DNA of 64,000 bases from Congeria kusceri. Lineage: Eukaryota; Mollusca; Bivalvia; Myida; Dreissenidae. Positions 14,101 to 29,100 of this stretch are shown here, piece by piece; position 1 is the first letter of the stretch, and every line of letters starts with the position of its first letter. The DNA is taken from assembly GCA_027627225.1 (NCBI GenBank), contig CM051029.1, positions 15,459,956 to 15,523,955 on the forward strand. Direction: 5' to 3'. The notes beneath the pieces are model-generated. The model was not told where the DNA came from, made no database searches, and saw only the letters and a list, made by a program, of their open reading frames with translations. A program made the translations under genes and the position numbers.

Positions 14101-17100
14101 TCTGGCCCTCAAATGACAAGAAGCTTGAACAATAAACACTTTGGACTTTGGACTTTAAAAAGGGGACTGTACGATTTTAAATGAAAATTATACTGTAAAA
14201 CCACCCATTGATTCGAATGATCTCAATACATTTTTTCAATAATATTATAATAAATGTTGAGAATAAAACTTATGTTCAGACTTGCGTATTTAGAAAGAAA
14301 TTTTAAACTAAAATAATAATTTGGTGCGCAGAAAACTATTATTTAGATGTATATACAGCATCTAGACAATTCAAATCGATTGTTAGTGTTCTTACTTTCT
14401 CATTCAAAGCCGAATGTAGATGTACCTGCATTTTTCAATAAAAAACAGATTTTGTCTACGTTGAAGTTTTTTTATGTTATATAAAGCTGTTTTTTTGTTA
14501 GTGGGTAATGAAAGAGACCTGGTGACTTGATTTTATGATTTCAAACATACCATCTTCCTCAGCCCCTTTTAGGAAGGCCCCTATGGCCCCTAGGTACCCT
14601 TCATGTCGCAGGAACAGGGGCTGAATCTCTCCCTGGAACAAAAGCACCAGAACAACAATACAAATACGAGACTATGATGTAACATGTCGCAGGAACAGGG
14701 GCTGAATCTCTCCCTGGAACAGAAGCACCAGAACAACAATACGAATACGAGACTATGATGTAACATGTCGCAGGAACAGGGGCTGAATCTCTCCCTGGAA
14801 CAAAAGCACCAGAACAACAATACAAATACGAGACTATGATGTAACATGTCGCAGGAACAGGGGCTGAATCTCTCCCTGGAACAAAAGCACCAGAACAACA
14901 ATACAAATACGAGACTATGATGTAACATGTCGCAGGAACAGGGGCTGAATCTCTCCCTGGAACAAAAGCACCAGAACAACAATACAAATACGAGACTATG
15001 ATGTAACATGTCGCAGGAACAGGGGCTGAATCTCTCCCTGGAACAAAAGCACCAGAACAACAATACGAATACGAGACTATGATGTAACATGTCACAGGAA
15101 CAGGGGCTGAATCTCTCCCTGGAACAGAAGCACCAGAACAACAATACAAATACGAGACTATGATGTAACATGTCGCAGGAACAGGAGCTGAATCTCTCCC
15201 TGGAACAAAAGCACCAGAACAACAATACAAATACGAGACTATGATGTAACATGTCGCAGGAACAGGGGCTGAATCTCTCCCTGGAACAAAAGCACCAGAA
15301 CAACAATACGAATACGAGACTATGATGTAACATGTCGCAGGAACAGGGGCTGAATCTCTCCCTGGAACAAAAGCACCAGAACAACGAGACTATGATGTAA
15401 CATGTCGCAGGAACAGGGGCTGAATCTCTCCCTGGAACAAAAGCACCAGAACAACAATACAAATACGAGACTATGATGTAACATGTCGCAGGAACAGGGG
15501 CTGAATCTCTCCCTGGAACAGAAGCACCAGAACAACAATACGAATACGAGACTATGATGTAACATGTCGCAGGAACAGGGGCTGAATCTCTCCCTGGAAC
15601 AAAAGCACCAGAACAACAATACAAATACGAGACTATGATGTAACATGTCGCAGGAACAGGGGCTGAATCTCTCCCTGGAACAAAAGCACCAGAACAACAA
15701 TACAAATACGAGACTATGATGTAACATGTCGCAGGAACAGGGGCTGAATCTCTGCCTGGAACAAAAGCACCAGAACAACAATACGAATACGAGACTATGA
15801 TGTAACATGTCGCAGGAACAGGGGCTGAATCTCTCCCTGGAACAAAAGCACCAGGACAACAATACAAATACGAGACTATGATGTAACATGTCGCAGGAAC
15901 AGGGGCTGAATCTCTCCCTGGAACAGAAGCACCAGAACAACAATACGAATACGAGACTATGATGTAACATGTCGCAGGAACAGGGGCTGAATCTCTCCCT
16001 GGAACAAAAGCACCAGAACAACAATACGAATACGAGACTATGATGTAACATGTCGCAGGAACAGGGGCTGAATCTCTCCCTGGAACAGAAGCACCAGAAC
16101 AACAATACAAATACGAGACTATGATGTAACATGTCGCAGGAACAGGGGCTGAATCTCTCCCTGGAACAAAAGCACCAGGACAACAATACAAATACGAGAC
16201 TATGATGTAACATGTCGCAGGAACAGGGGCTGAATCTCTCCCTGGAACAAAAGCACCAGAACAACAATACGAATACGAGACTATGATGTAACATGTCGCA
16301 GGAACAGGGGCTGAATCTCTCCCTGGAACAAAAGCACCAGAACAACAATACAAATACGAGACTATGATGTAACATGTCGCAGGAACAGGGGCTGAATCTC
16401 TCCCTGGAACAAAAGCACCAGGAAAACAATACAAATACGAGACTATGATGTAACATGTCGCAGGAACAGGGGCTGAATCTCTCCCTGGAACAAAAGCACC
16501 AGAACAACAATACAAATACGAGACTATGATGTAACATGTCGCAGGAACAGGGGCTGAATCTCTCCCTGGAACAAAAGCACCAGGACAACAATACAAATAC
16601 GAGACTATGATGTAACATGTCGCAGGAACAGGGGCTGAATCTCTCCCTGGAACAAAAGCACCAGAACAACGAGACTATGATGTAACCTGTGCTTGGTAGT
16701 TATTGTTTATTTGTGCAATAATAAAACAATAATATATTAATTTGTTAATATTGGAAACATTGTGACATTATTTCTATGTATATTACATTTAATAATTATA
16801 CTTATACAGAATTTTAATTCATGTAGGGTCGATTTGGGTCAATTTAGGTAGATTTGGGTCGATTGGGTTGATTAGGGGGAATCATGCTGTCAGACTGTAT
16901 AGTTTACATGTTTTTATCAGATTTTTTGAGAAAATTAATATTTTACAGATTACCAAAATAAACTACTAGTTCTACCCAAGAAATAGACTGAGCAGTTCCC
17001 TGGCTAAATGGTTTTCAAGACTAGAACTAACTCTTATTAGCTTGTAAAATAACACATCTTTGAAAAATTACAATGTAATTGAACTTCAATAGCAGTGGGA

Positions 17101-20100
17101 TTAAGTTACTATGTATTCTAATCTTTAAACAGCTGTTATTACTGCAGTTAAAATGTTTTTAATCCTTCAAGTCTTTAGCCTCTGATGTTAGAATTTATTC
17201 TTTTTAAAGTATTTTCATTTGATTCGTTGTTGCTGAAGCTGTTGTTATACCATAGTCTTTAAATATTATCAGTTTATCACCACACCATGGTTGGCAAAAT
17301 CATATATTGACCTACTTGTCCTTTTTGACAAAATGATGTTTGCTGCATGTTTGTTTTTGATGTTAAGCCATATTCAACAGTTTTTCAGTCAGTTAACCTA
17401 GTGGCACTTTTCCTAGGCAAGCTTAGCCGATCTAAGCGGTTTACCAGTACCGAGTGCACATACTTATGCCAGTAACTGACAACTGCCCTACCTTATGTGG
17501 CCAGGCTGGGGCTCGAACCCACGAACCCCAGAGTGACAGTCCAGCGCTCTACCAACTGAGCTAGCTGGCCCCGGCTTGATGCTTTTTTGTAAGTAATTAT
17601 CATAAATTATGTAATAATTTTGACAATATTTTACAAGTCGGTACATGCTTGGCAATACGAACGGAAGACCTTTCCATTCGGTACATGCTTGGCAATACGA
17701 ACGGAAGACCTTTCCAGTCGGTACATGCTTGGCAATACGAACGGAAGACCTTTCCAGTCGGTACATGCTTGGCAATACGAACGGAAGACATTTCCAGTCG
17801 GTACATGCTTGGCAATACGAACGGAAGACCTTTCCAGTCGGTACATGCTTGGCAACACGAACGGAAGACCTTTCCAGTCGGTACATGCTTGGCAATACGA
17901 ACGGAATACCTTTCCAGTCGGTACATGCTTGGCAATACGAACGGAAGACCTTTCCAGTCGGTACATGATTGGCAATATGAACGGAAGACCTTTCCAGTGG
18001 GTACATGCTTGGCAATACGAACGGAAGACCTTTCCTCCAGTTTTAAAACTAATATTTAAAATCCTCCCAAGCTGTTGTTTAATTATTTATTTGAGGCATG
18101 TCGTGGGAAAACCGGAGTTAATGCATGCGCGTAAAGTGTCGTCCCGGATGAGCCTGTGCAGTCCGCACAGGTTAAACCCGGGATGGCACTTTCCGCCTAC
18201 AGTGGATTTATGTTTAGAAGAAGCTTCCTTGAAACAGAAAATACAAAAAAAAGTGGAAAGTGCCATCCTGGATTAGCCTGTCCGCACAGGCTAATCCGGG
18301 ACAACACTTTACGCACATGCATTAAGACCGATTTTCCCACGATGCGCCTTATTTCTATTTAGGCCATACAAATTTGATTCTATGTTGAGCGTCCCCATGA
18401 TTCTTTGAAACCTACCAACCAGGCTGGAAAAAACAAGCAAGTCAATAAAAACACATTTTTCTTTCACAACTTATTAATGGCAGTGGTACAAGCTAAAGCA
18501 AATGTTTATTTGCAAAACTGGTATCTATCATCTTTATATTGGGAACTTACTGTAATACAGTATTTTAATTGTGTAAATTGACTAAGTGCACGCTATGTTT
18601 TACAAATATTAGTAAAAATCCAAGTCATTTTTTCCCCCCAATTGTTTATATGCTTTCTATCTTGATTTTGCACATTGTCAAAATTTATTTTTTTTTGTTC
18701 AGGTATCCGAAAACCTACCAGCCCGAAGACGCTAAACATAGAATTAAATTGGTACGGCCTTACTGATAATCACAAAAACATCACAATATTTACTGCATGC
18801 TCTCTTTTGAGTAAAATAGGTTAACCATTAGACATGCGATATTGTAGTATTATATGGATTAAATGCATATGGGTGTCATTTGCAAAAACATCTATTGATT
18901 TCACCATCACTGTCACAAAATTTGACTGACCTTTGACCAGAAGTTGATAGCATACGTGATAGTGTGCATGGTCAGTGGATGACCGCGGATGAAGTAGCCG
19001 CCGAAGTAGATCTTCTTGAGCCCGTGTAGCCGCGCATGGAGGTATGCAATCTGGCCAATGTCGTTACTGATGGAGAGCAAGAGACTCCGGGCTAGGTCCT
19101 CCTCCTTAAACATGGTCTCCTCTAAAGGAAGAACAAAACACTCACATTTTTTTCTGTAAATGGCGGAATTAAACACTTACATGTTTAACAACGTCCACTG
19201 AAGGAACAATACTCTAGCACTTTTTCTGTTAATAAACACTGAACATTCAAATGTTTAACAACGTCCACTGAAGGAACAATACTCTAGCACTTTTTCTGTT
19301 AATAAACACTAAACATTCAAATGTTTAACAAACGTCCACTGAAGGAACAATACTCTAGCACTTTTTCTGTTAATCAACACTGAACATTCAAATGTTTAAC
19401 AACGTCCACTGAAGGAACAATACTCTAGCACTTTTTCTGTTAATAAACACTGAACATTCAAATGTTTAACAACGTCCACTGAAGGAACAATACTCTAGCA
19501 CTTTTTCTGTTAATAAACACTGAACATTCAAATGTTTAACAAACGTCCACTGAAGGAACAATACTCTAGCACTTTTTCTGTTAATAAACACTGAACATTC
19601 AAATGTTTAGCAACGTCCACTGAAGGAACAATACTCGAGCACTTTTTTTGTTAATAAACACTGAACATTCAAATGTTTAACAACGTCCACTGAAGGAACA
19701 ATACTCTAGCACTTTTTCTGTTAATAAACACTGAAAATTCAAATGTTTAACAAAGTCCACTGAAGGAACAATACTCTAGCACTTTTTCTGTTAATAAACA
19801 CTGAACATTCAAATGTTTAACAACGTCCACTGAAGGAACAATACTCTAGCACTTTTTCTGTTAATAAACACTAAACATTCAAATGTTTAACAACGTCCAC
19901 TGAAGGAACAATACTCTAGCACTTTTTCTGTTAATAAACACTGAACATTCAAATGTTTAACAACGTCCTCTGAAGGAACAATACTCTAGCACTTTTTCTG
20001 TTAATAAACACTGAACATTCAAATGTTTAAAAACGTCCACTGAAGGAACAATACTCTAGCACTTTTTCTCTTAATAAACACTGAACATTCAAATGTTTAA

Positions 20101-23100
20101 CAACGTCCACTGAAGGAACAATACTCTAGCACTTTTTCTGTTAATAAACACTAAACATTCAAATGTTTAACAACGTCCACTGAAGGACAATACTCTAGCA
20201 CTTTTTCTGTTAATAAACACTGAACATTCAAATGTTTAACAACGTCCACTGAAGGAACAATACTCTAGCACTTTTTCTGTTAATAAACACTGAACATTCA
20301 AATGTTTAAAAACGTCCACTGAAGGAACAATACTCTAGCACTTTTTCTGTTAATAAACACTGAACATTCAAATGTTTAACAACGTCCACTGAAGGAACAA
20401 TACTCTAGCACTTTTTCTGTTAATAAACACTGAACATTCAAATGTTTAAAAACGTCCACTGAAGGAACAATACTCTAGCACTTTTTTTGTTAATAAACAC
20501 TGAACATTCAAATGTTTAACAACGTCCACTGAAGGAACAATACTCTAGCACTTTTTTTGTTAATAAACACTAAACATTCAAATGTTTAACAACAACTTCT
20601 CTAGTGGAGTAAAACATTGATATGTAAATCAGCATTGCCTCTGATGGGGTAAATCGTATTTTTAACAATATCTGGGGATTATTATCCTCTGAATAGGAGT
20701 TAAACACATACATGTTTAACAACATCGCCTCTTAAGGAACAATACACTATCACTTTTTCTGTTAAAGAAGAAGTTAAACACATCTCCTCAGAAGAGGAGT
20801 AAAACAGTCAAATGTTTAACAAGTTCTCTGCTAAAGAGGAGTAAAACAGTCACATGTTTAACAAGTTCTCTGCTAAAGAGGAGTAAAACATTCACATGTT
20901 TAACAAGTTCTCTGCTAAAGAGGAGTAAAACAGTCACATGTTTAACAAGTTCTCTTCTAAAGAGGAGTAAAACATTCACATGTTTAACAAGTTCTCTGCT
21001 AAAAAGGAGTAAAACAGTCAGATGTTTAGCAAGTTCTCTGCTAAAGAGGAGTGGAACAGTCACATGTTTAACAAGTTCTCTGCTAAAGAGGAGTGAAACA
21101 GTCACATGTTTAACAAGTTCTCTGCTAAAGAAGAGTAAAACAGTCACATGTTTAACAAGTTCTCTGCAGAAGAGGAGTAAAACAGTCACATGTTAAACAA
21201 GTTCTCTGCTAAAGAGGAGTAAAACAGCCACATGTTTAACCGATTTTTGAGTCGAATTCCTAGATCTAATCAGAACTTTGTATTTAAGAAAAATCACTTG
21301 AACACTGCCTGAGAGATTAAACTCATGAACTTCCAATTGCAAGCTAAATATTGTCTTCACCCAGTCACACATTTAAAAACTATTTGATATATACACTGCA
21401 TTGTGGAAGCAGTTTGCCACACCTAGATTGTTCTTTGAGATCTTCCTGGGTGACCCTGCATTAAGAACACACTAGACCATGACCCTAACTTTGTCATAAC
21501 TTTCCTGTAAATAGACTGTTAACATTAAACCATGACCCGGATTTTGTCATAATTTTCTGTATCTAGACTGTTAACACTAGACCATGACCCTAACTTTATC
21601 ATAATTTTCTGTACCTAGACTTTTAACACGAGACCATGACCCTAACTTTGTCATAATTGTCTGTATCTAGACTGTTAACACTAGACCATGACCCTAACTT
21701 TGTCATAATTGTCTGTATCTAGACTGTTAACACTAGACCATGACCCTAACTTTGACATAATTGTATGTATCTAGATTGTTAACACTAGACCATGTCCCTA
21801 ACGTTATCATAATTTCCTGTATCTAGACTGTAAACACTAGACCATGTCCCTAACTTTATCATAATTTTCTGTACCTAGACTTTTAACACAAGACCATGAC
21901 CCTGACTTTGTCATAATTGTCTGTATCTAGACTGTTAACACTAGACCATGGCCCTAACTTTGTCATAATTGTCTGTATCTAGACTGTTAACACTAGACCA
22001 TGACCATAACTTTGTCATAATTGTCTGTATCTAGATTGTTAACATTAGACCATGACCCTAACTTTGTCATAATTGTCTGTATCTAGATTGTTAACACTAG
22101 ACCATGACCCTAACTTTGTCATAATTGTCTGTATTTAGACTGTTAACACTAGACCATGACCCTAACTTTGTCATAATTGTCAGTATCTAGATTGTTAACA
22201 CTAGACCATGACCCTAACTTTGTCATAATTGTCTGTATGTAGATTGTTAACACTAGACCATGACCCTAACTTTGTCATAATTTTCTGTATCTAGACTGTT
22301 AACATTAGACCATGACCCTAACTTTGTCATAATTTTCTGTACCTGGACTTTTAACACTAGACCATGACCTTAACTTTGTCATAATTGTCTGTATCTAGAT
22401 TGTTAACACTAGACCATGACCCTAACTTTGTCATAATTGTCTGTTTCTAGATTGTTAACACTAGACCATGACCCTAACTTCGTCATAATTGTCTGTATCT
22501 AGATTGTTAACACTAGACCATGACCCTAACTTTGTCATAATTGTCTGTATCTAGACTTATAATACTAGAACATGACCCTAACTTTGTCATAATTGTCTGT
22601 ATCTAGATTGTTAACACTAGACCATGACCCTAACTTTATCATAATTGTCTGCATCTAGACTGTTAACACTAAACCATGACCCTTACTTTATCATAATTTT
22701 CTGTACCTGGACTTTTAACACTAGACCATGACCCTAACTTTGTCATAATTGTCTGTATCTAGACTGTTAACACTAGACCATGGCCCTAACTTTGTCATAA
22801 TTGTCTGTATCTAGACTGTTAACACTAGACCATGACCATAACTTTGTCATAATTGTCTGTATCTAGATTGTTAACATTAGACGATGACCCTAACTTTGTC
22901 ATAATTGTCTGTATCTAGACTGTTAACACTAGACCATGACCCTAACTTTGTCATAATTGTCTGTATCTAGATTGTTAACACTAGACCATGACCCTAACTT
23001 TGTCATAATTGTCTGTATGTAGAGTGTTAACACTAGACCATGACCCTAACTTTGTCATAATTTTCTGTATCTAGACAGTTAACACTAGACCATGACCCTA

Positions 23101-26100
23101 ACTTTATCATAATTTTCTGTACCTGGACTTTTAACACTAGACCATGACCTTAACTTTGTCATAATTGTCTGTATCTAGATTGTTAACACTAGACCATGAC
23201 CCTAACTTTGTCATAATTGTCTGTTTCTAGATTGTTAACACTAGACCATGACCCTAACTATGTCATAATTGTCTGTATCTAGATTGTTAACACTAGACCA
23301 TGACCCTAACTTTGTCATAATTGTCTGTATCTAGACTGATAACACTAGAACATGACCCTAACTTTGTCATAATTGTCTGTATCTAGATTGTTAACACTAG
23401 ACCATGACCCTAACTTTATCATAATTGTCTGCATCTAGACTGTTAACACTAAACCATGACCCTTACTTTATCATAATTTTCTGTACCTGGACTTTTAACA
23501 CTAGACCATGACCCTAACTTTGTCATAATTGTCTGTATCTAGACTGTTAACACTAGACCATGACCCTAACTTTGTCATAATTGTCTGTATCTAGACTGTT
23601 AACACTAGACCATGACCCTAACTTTGTCATAATTGTCTGTATCTAGACTGTTAACACTAGACCATGACACTAACTTTGTCATAATTGTCTGTATCTAGAC
23701 TGTTAACACTAGACCATGACCCTAACTTTGTCATAATTGTCTGTATCTAGATTGTTAACAATAGACCATGACCCTAACTTTGTCATAATTGTCTGTATCT
23801 AGACTGTTAACACTAGACCATGACACTAACTTTGTCATAATTGTCTGTATCTAGATTGTTAACACTAGACCATGACCCTAACTTTGTCATAATTGTCTGT
23901 ATCAAGACTGTTAACACTAGACCATGACCCTAACTTTGTCATAATTGTCTGTATCTAGACTGTTAACACTAGACCATGACCCTAACTTTGTCATAATTTT
24001 CTGTATCTAGACTGTTAATACTAGACCATGACCCTAACTTTGTCACAATTTTCTGTATCTAGACTGTTAACACTAGACCATGACCCTAACTTTATCATAA
24101 TTTTCTGTACCTAGACTTTTAACACTAGACCATGACCTAACTTTGTCATAATTGTATGTATCTAGACTGTTAACACTAGACCATGACCCTAACTTTCTCA
24201 TAATTGTCTGTATCTAGATTGTTAACACTAGACCATGACCCTAACTTTATCATAATTTTCTGTACCTGGACTTTTAACACTAGACCATGACCTTAACTTT
24301 GTCATAATTGTCTGTATCTAGACTGTTAACACTAGACCATGACCCTGACTTTGTAATAATTGTCTGTATCTAGATTGTTAACACTAGACCATGACCTTAA
24401 CTTTGTTATAATTGTCTGTATCTAGACTGTTAACACTAGACCATGACCCTGACTTTGTAATAATTGTCTGTATCTAGATTGTTAACACTAGACCATGACC
24501 CTAACTTTGTCATAATTGTCTGTATCTAGATTGTTAACACTAGACCATGACCCTAACTTTGTCATAATTGTCTGTATCTAGATTGTTAACATTAGACCAT
24601 GACCCTAACTTTGTCATAATTGTCTGTATCTAGACTGTTATCACTAGACCATGACCCTAACTTTGTCATAATTGTCTGTATCTAGATTGTTAACACTAGA
24701 CCATGACCCTAACTTTGTCATAATTGTCTGTATCTAGACTGTTAACACTAGACCATGACCCTAACTTTGTCATAATTGTCTGTATCTAGATTGTTAACAT
24801 TAGACCATGACCCTAACTTTGTCATAATTGTCTGTATCTAGACTGTTATCACTAGACCATGACCCTAACTTTGTCATAATTGTCTGTATCTAGACTGTTA
24901 ACACTAGACCATGACCCTAACTTTGTCATAATTGTCTGTATCTAGACTGTTAACACTAGACCATGACCCTAACTTTGTCATAACTGTCTGTATCTAGACT
25001 GTTAACACTAGACCATGACCCTAACTTTGTCATAATTGTCTGTATCTAGACTGTTAACACTAGACCATGACCCTAACTTTGTCATAATTGTCTGTATCTA
25101 GATTGTTAACATTAGACCATGACCCTAACTTTGTCATAATTGTCTGTATCTAGACTGTTATCACTAAACCATGACCCTAACTTTGTCATAACTGTCTGTA
25201 TCTAGACTGTTAACACTAGACCATGACCCTAACTTTGTCATAACTGTCTGTATCTAGATTGTTAACACTAGACCATGACCCTAACTTTGTCATAATTGTC
25301 TGTATCTAGACTGTTATCACTAAACCATGACCCTAACTTTGTCATAATTGTCTGTATCTAGACTGTTATCACTAAACCATGACCCTAACTTTTGTCATTA
25401 TATTCTGTATCTAGACTGTTAACGCCAGACCATGGCCTAATTTTTGGCGTACCTTGATTGTTCTGTGAGCTCTTTCTGGGCGAGCGTGCTGCCTTCCCGA
25501 AGCTGCTGGCGATGACATCTCCTGGAAGACCGATCAGTGAGTACGCTCCGCCGTAGATGTCCTTGACCAGCATGTCGACCTCGCGGTGGTCTCCCTTCTC
25601 TGCCAGCAGCAGAAGGTCATCAAATGTCTGGAAACAGTTGAAGTTAAACCTCTAACATTAATTTAGCCAAAAAAAGAAACTGGCAGTGTATCAAAACTAT
25701 CAATGTTCCGGGAAGGGGATTATGATATATCATAAACACTAGTTGAATATTAAAACGCAATGTTTTTATAACACAGATGTTCATTTTATCTTTTTTTAGA
25801 CATGTATTGATAAATGTTTTTTTACATAATGGTTGAAATTTAATCCACAAACTAAAAAGATACGACAAATTATAAAGCATCAGGTTTGTTTTGGGGCCGA
25901 CTATATAAGGCCATAATGACAGCATAATTATCAAACATATGTCAACAGTTGTAAAGTGATGTTACAGTTGAAATCTTGTGCAACTGATGGGTTGTCAAAT
26001 AATTTAGAACATGGTGTAGATAGATGTTACAGAAAAATCTTGAATTTAAGGTCATGGTGACAAAAAGATGGATGTTACAGATTAACCTTGAAATCTGAGT

Positions 26101-29100
26101 TCACACCAACAGCACTATAACACATGATACTGGTAATCCATGGGGGTTAAGAAATCTTGAAAAAAGTGGTACATTGATATTACAGTTAAACCTAAATATC
26201 TGTGAATTACTGCACTATAACACATGATACTGGTAATCCATGGGGGTTAAATAATCGTGAAACAAGTGGTACATTGATGTTACAGTTAAACCTAAATATC
26301 TGTGAATGACAGCACTATAACACATGATAATAAATCTATGAGAGGTTAAAATAATCTCGAACAAGTTATAGTTAAAACTTGAAAGCTGACATCATCCTGA
26401 CTGCACAATAAAGTAAGTATGAGAATCCATGGCGGGTTTTAATAATCAAGTAAAAGTTGAAGATACATGTAGGCGTTAGAGTTAAAGCTTAATCAAGTAG
26501 AAGTTGAAGATACGTGTAGGCGTTAGAGTTAAAGCTTAATTATCTGAGATCGCCAAGACTGCATTATAGCACATGAGAATCCATTTGGTGGTTCAATTAA
26601 TCTAGAACAAGTTATATGAAAAACAGGAGCTGTCAGATGGCAGAGCACTTGACTATTCAAAGTATTTTAGTTTCTGCATTTGTTTGAAAGTGGTCAGATA
26701 ATGAAACAATTTCAATACAAATACCTAGAAAGATAGACTTGTTTATAAAAAGTGAGTAAAATAAGAGATATACTAGAATGGTGTCCTTGATAAATCAAAA
26801 ACAAGAGGCACACGAGTGCCTGTATCGCTCCACTGGTTTATTAAGTAAGCAGTGTCAGAAAGCAAGGACCCTGATAGGCACACGAGTGCCTGTATCGCTC
26901 CACTGGTTTATTAAGTAAGCAGTGTCAGAAGCAAGGACCCTGATATGGTAATTCAGAAAAACAAGAGGCACACGAGTGCCTGTATCGCTCCACTGGTTTA
27001 TTAAGTAAGCATTGTCAGAAGCAAGGACCCTGATAGGCACACGAGTGCCTGTATCGCTCCACTGGTTTATTAAGTAGGCAGTGTCAGAAGCAAGGACCCT
27101 GATAGGCACACGAGTGTCTGTATCGCTCCGCTGGTTTATTAAGTAAGCAGTGTCAGAAGCAAGGACCCTGATATGGTAATTCAGTAAGCAGTGTCAGAAG
27201 CAAGGACCCTGATATGGTAATTCAGTAAGCAGTGTCAGAAGCAAGGACCCTGATATGGTAATTCAGAAAAAAAGGCCCAGCCCTCTGGCAGCCATAAATC
27301 TAAATAATTTTAAAAGTATTTTGGTAGAGAACCGCCAAAGAAACATTTCTGTACAATTATTTTGAAATACAACCAGTGGTTTCTGACAAAAAAGATTTTC
27401 AGTTCTTTCAATATAGTCATATAAAGTAAAATGGCCCAGCCTTTGGCCAGTGGAGCAAACAAGTTTTGAAGTTCTAAGAATTTTGAAAAAAAATAACCTT
27501 ATATCTATGTGAAAAGGAGGCATAACTCTGTCAAAATACAAAACAGAGTTATGGGGAATGTTACACCTGATGCTGGAGTTGAAGACAAAGGTATATTCCA
27601 AGTTTCAAGTAAATAAATTACATGTATATACTTTTAAAGCTATAGACTTCTTAATAAACACTTTAACCTGAAAAATCTATGTAAAAAGAAGGCATAACTC
27701 TGTGAAAAAAAAAAGAGTTATGAAAAATGTATTTATTACCTGATGTTGGAGCTGATGACAAATATATATTCCAAGATTGAAGTGAATAACTATGTAGTTT
27801 TGAAGTTATAAGACTTTTGAATTTACACTTTAACCTGAAAATCTATGTGAAAAAGGGTCATAACTCTGTCAAAATACAGAGTTATACTGATTGTTACACC
27901 TGATGTTGGAGTTGATGACAAACATATATTCCAAGGTCCAAGTGAATAACTTATGTAATTTTAAATTATAAGACTCTTGTTATGTAATTTTAAATTGTAA
28001 GACTCTTGAATAAAAACTCGAATCAACTTCAGAACGCAGACTCTATCGCTGGGGTGAATAGGAAAGATCACCTATTAATCCAATAGCCAAGCTTACAAGA
28101 GCTGTCCCAGGACAGCGCGCTCAACTATTCATACCGCTTTGTCAGAATATGGGCCTTGGCCAGTGACCTTACATAATGACCCTGAAGACATCTGTAAAAT
28201 TTTATTTGAATATCTGTAGTAGATATAGAGATATGAAGTTGTTAAGTGCAAACTTTAACCTTAATTTGAAGTATAAAAAGGGCATAATTCTGTGAAATTG
28301 CAGGTCAAGTTATGGGACTTGGTCAGTGACCTAACATAATGACCCCCAAGGCTTGTGTGAAGTTTCAATTGAATATCTCTAGTAGTTACAGAGATATGTA
28401 CTTATAGCATGCAAACATTCACCAGAGCATTACGGTGACGCCGACGCTGATGAACAGGTGAGTACAATATGTCAAACTATTCGGTGAACGGTCGAGCTAA
28501 AAACACGAATCATTCATAGTGCTTTATACAATTGCAGGTAATATTTGAAAAATTCCAACCCTGGCCTTAGTGAGTAGGGACCCCAGAAGGTTTCCCCCCG
28601 ATGGCTGTACCAGTTTCCCCCCGATGGCTGTACCAGTTTCCTCCCGATGGCTGTACCAGTTTCCCCCGATGGCTGTACCACCTATCAAAATCATTCATAG
28701 TATCATATAATATTGGATGTAACATACGATATATTCCATCCTTGGCCTTTGTAAGTAGGAAGCCCAGGCCCCAGAATGTTCCTCCCCCTGTGGCTGTACC
28801 CCCTATCAAAATCATTCATAGTATCATATAATATTGGATGTAACATACGATATATTCCAACCTTGGCCTTTGTAAGTAGGAAGCCCAGGCCCAGAAGGTT
28901 CCTCCCCCTGTGGCTGTACCCCCTATCAAAATCATTCATAGTATCATATAATATTGGATGTAACATACGATATATTCCAACCTTGGCCTTTGTAAGTAGG
29001 GAGCCCAGGCCCCAGAATGTTCCTCCCCCTGTGGCTGTACCCCCTATCAAAATCATTCACAGAATCATATAATATTGGATGTAACATACGATATATTCCA

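Noticed and set aside
14590..16596. 668-codon open frame on the minus strand (and 449- and 209-codon relatives)
   Set aside because: It is a reading of the 81-bp array in frames other than the exon 8 frame; unit length is divisible by three so no stop arises. No protein family and no splice logic support it.
17503..17574. Functional tRNA-Asp on the minus strand
   Set aside because: Good A and B boxes, but it is continuous with a SINE body found elsewhere in the window and the acceptor stem is imperfect.
17488..18276. Open frames of 107-218 codons on both strands over the 40-bp array
   Set aside because: Several overlapping frames on both strands with the same repeat; by-products of the unit sequence.
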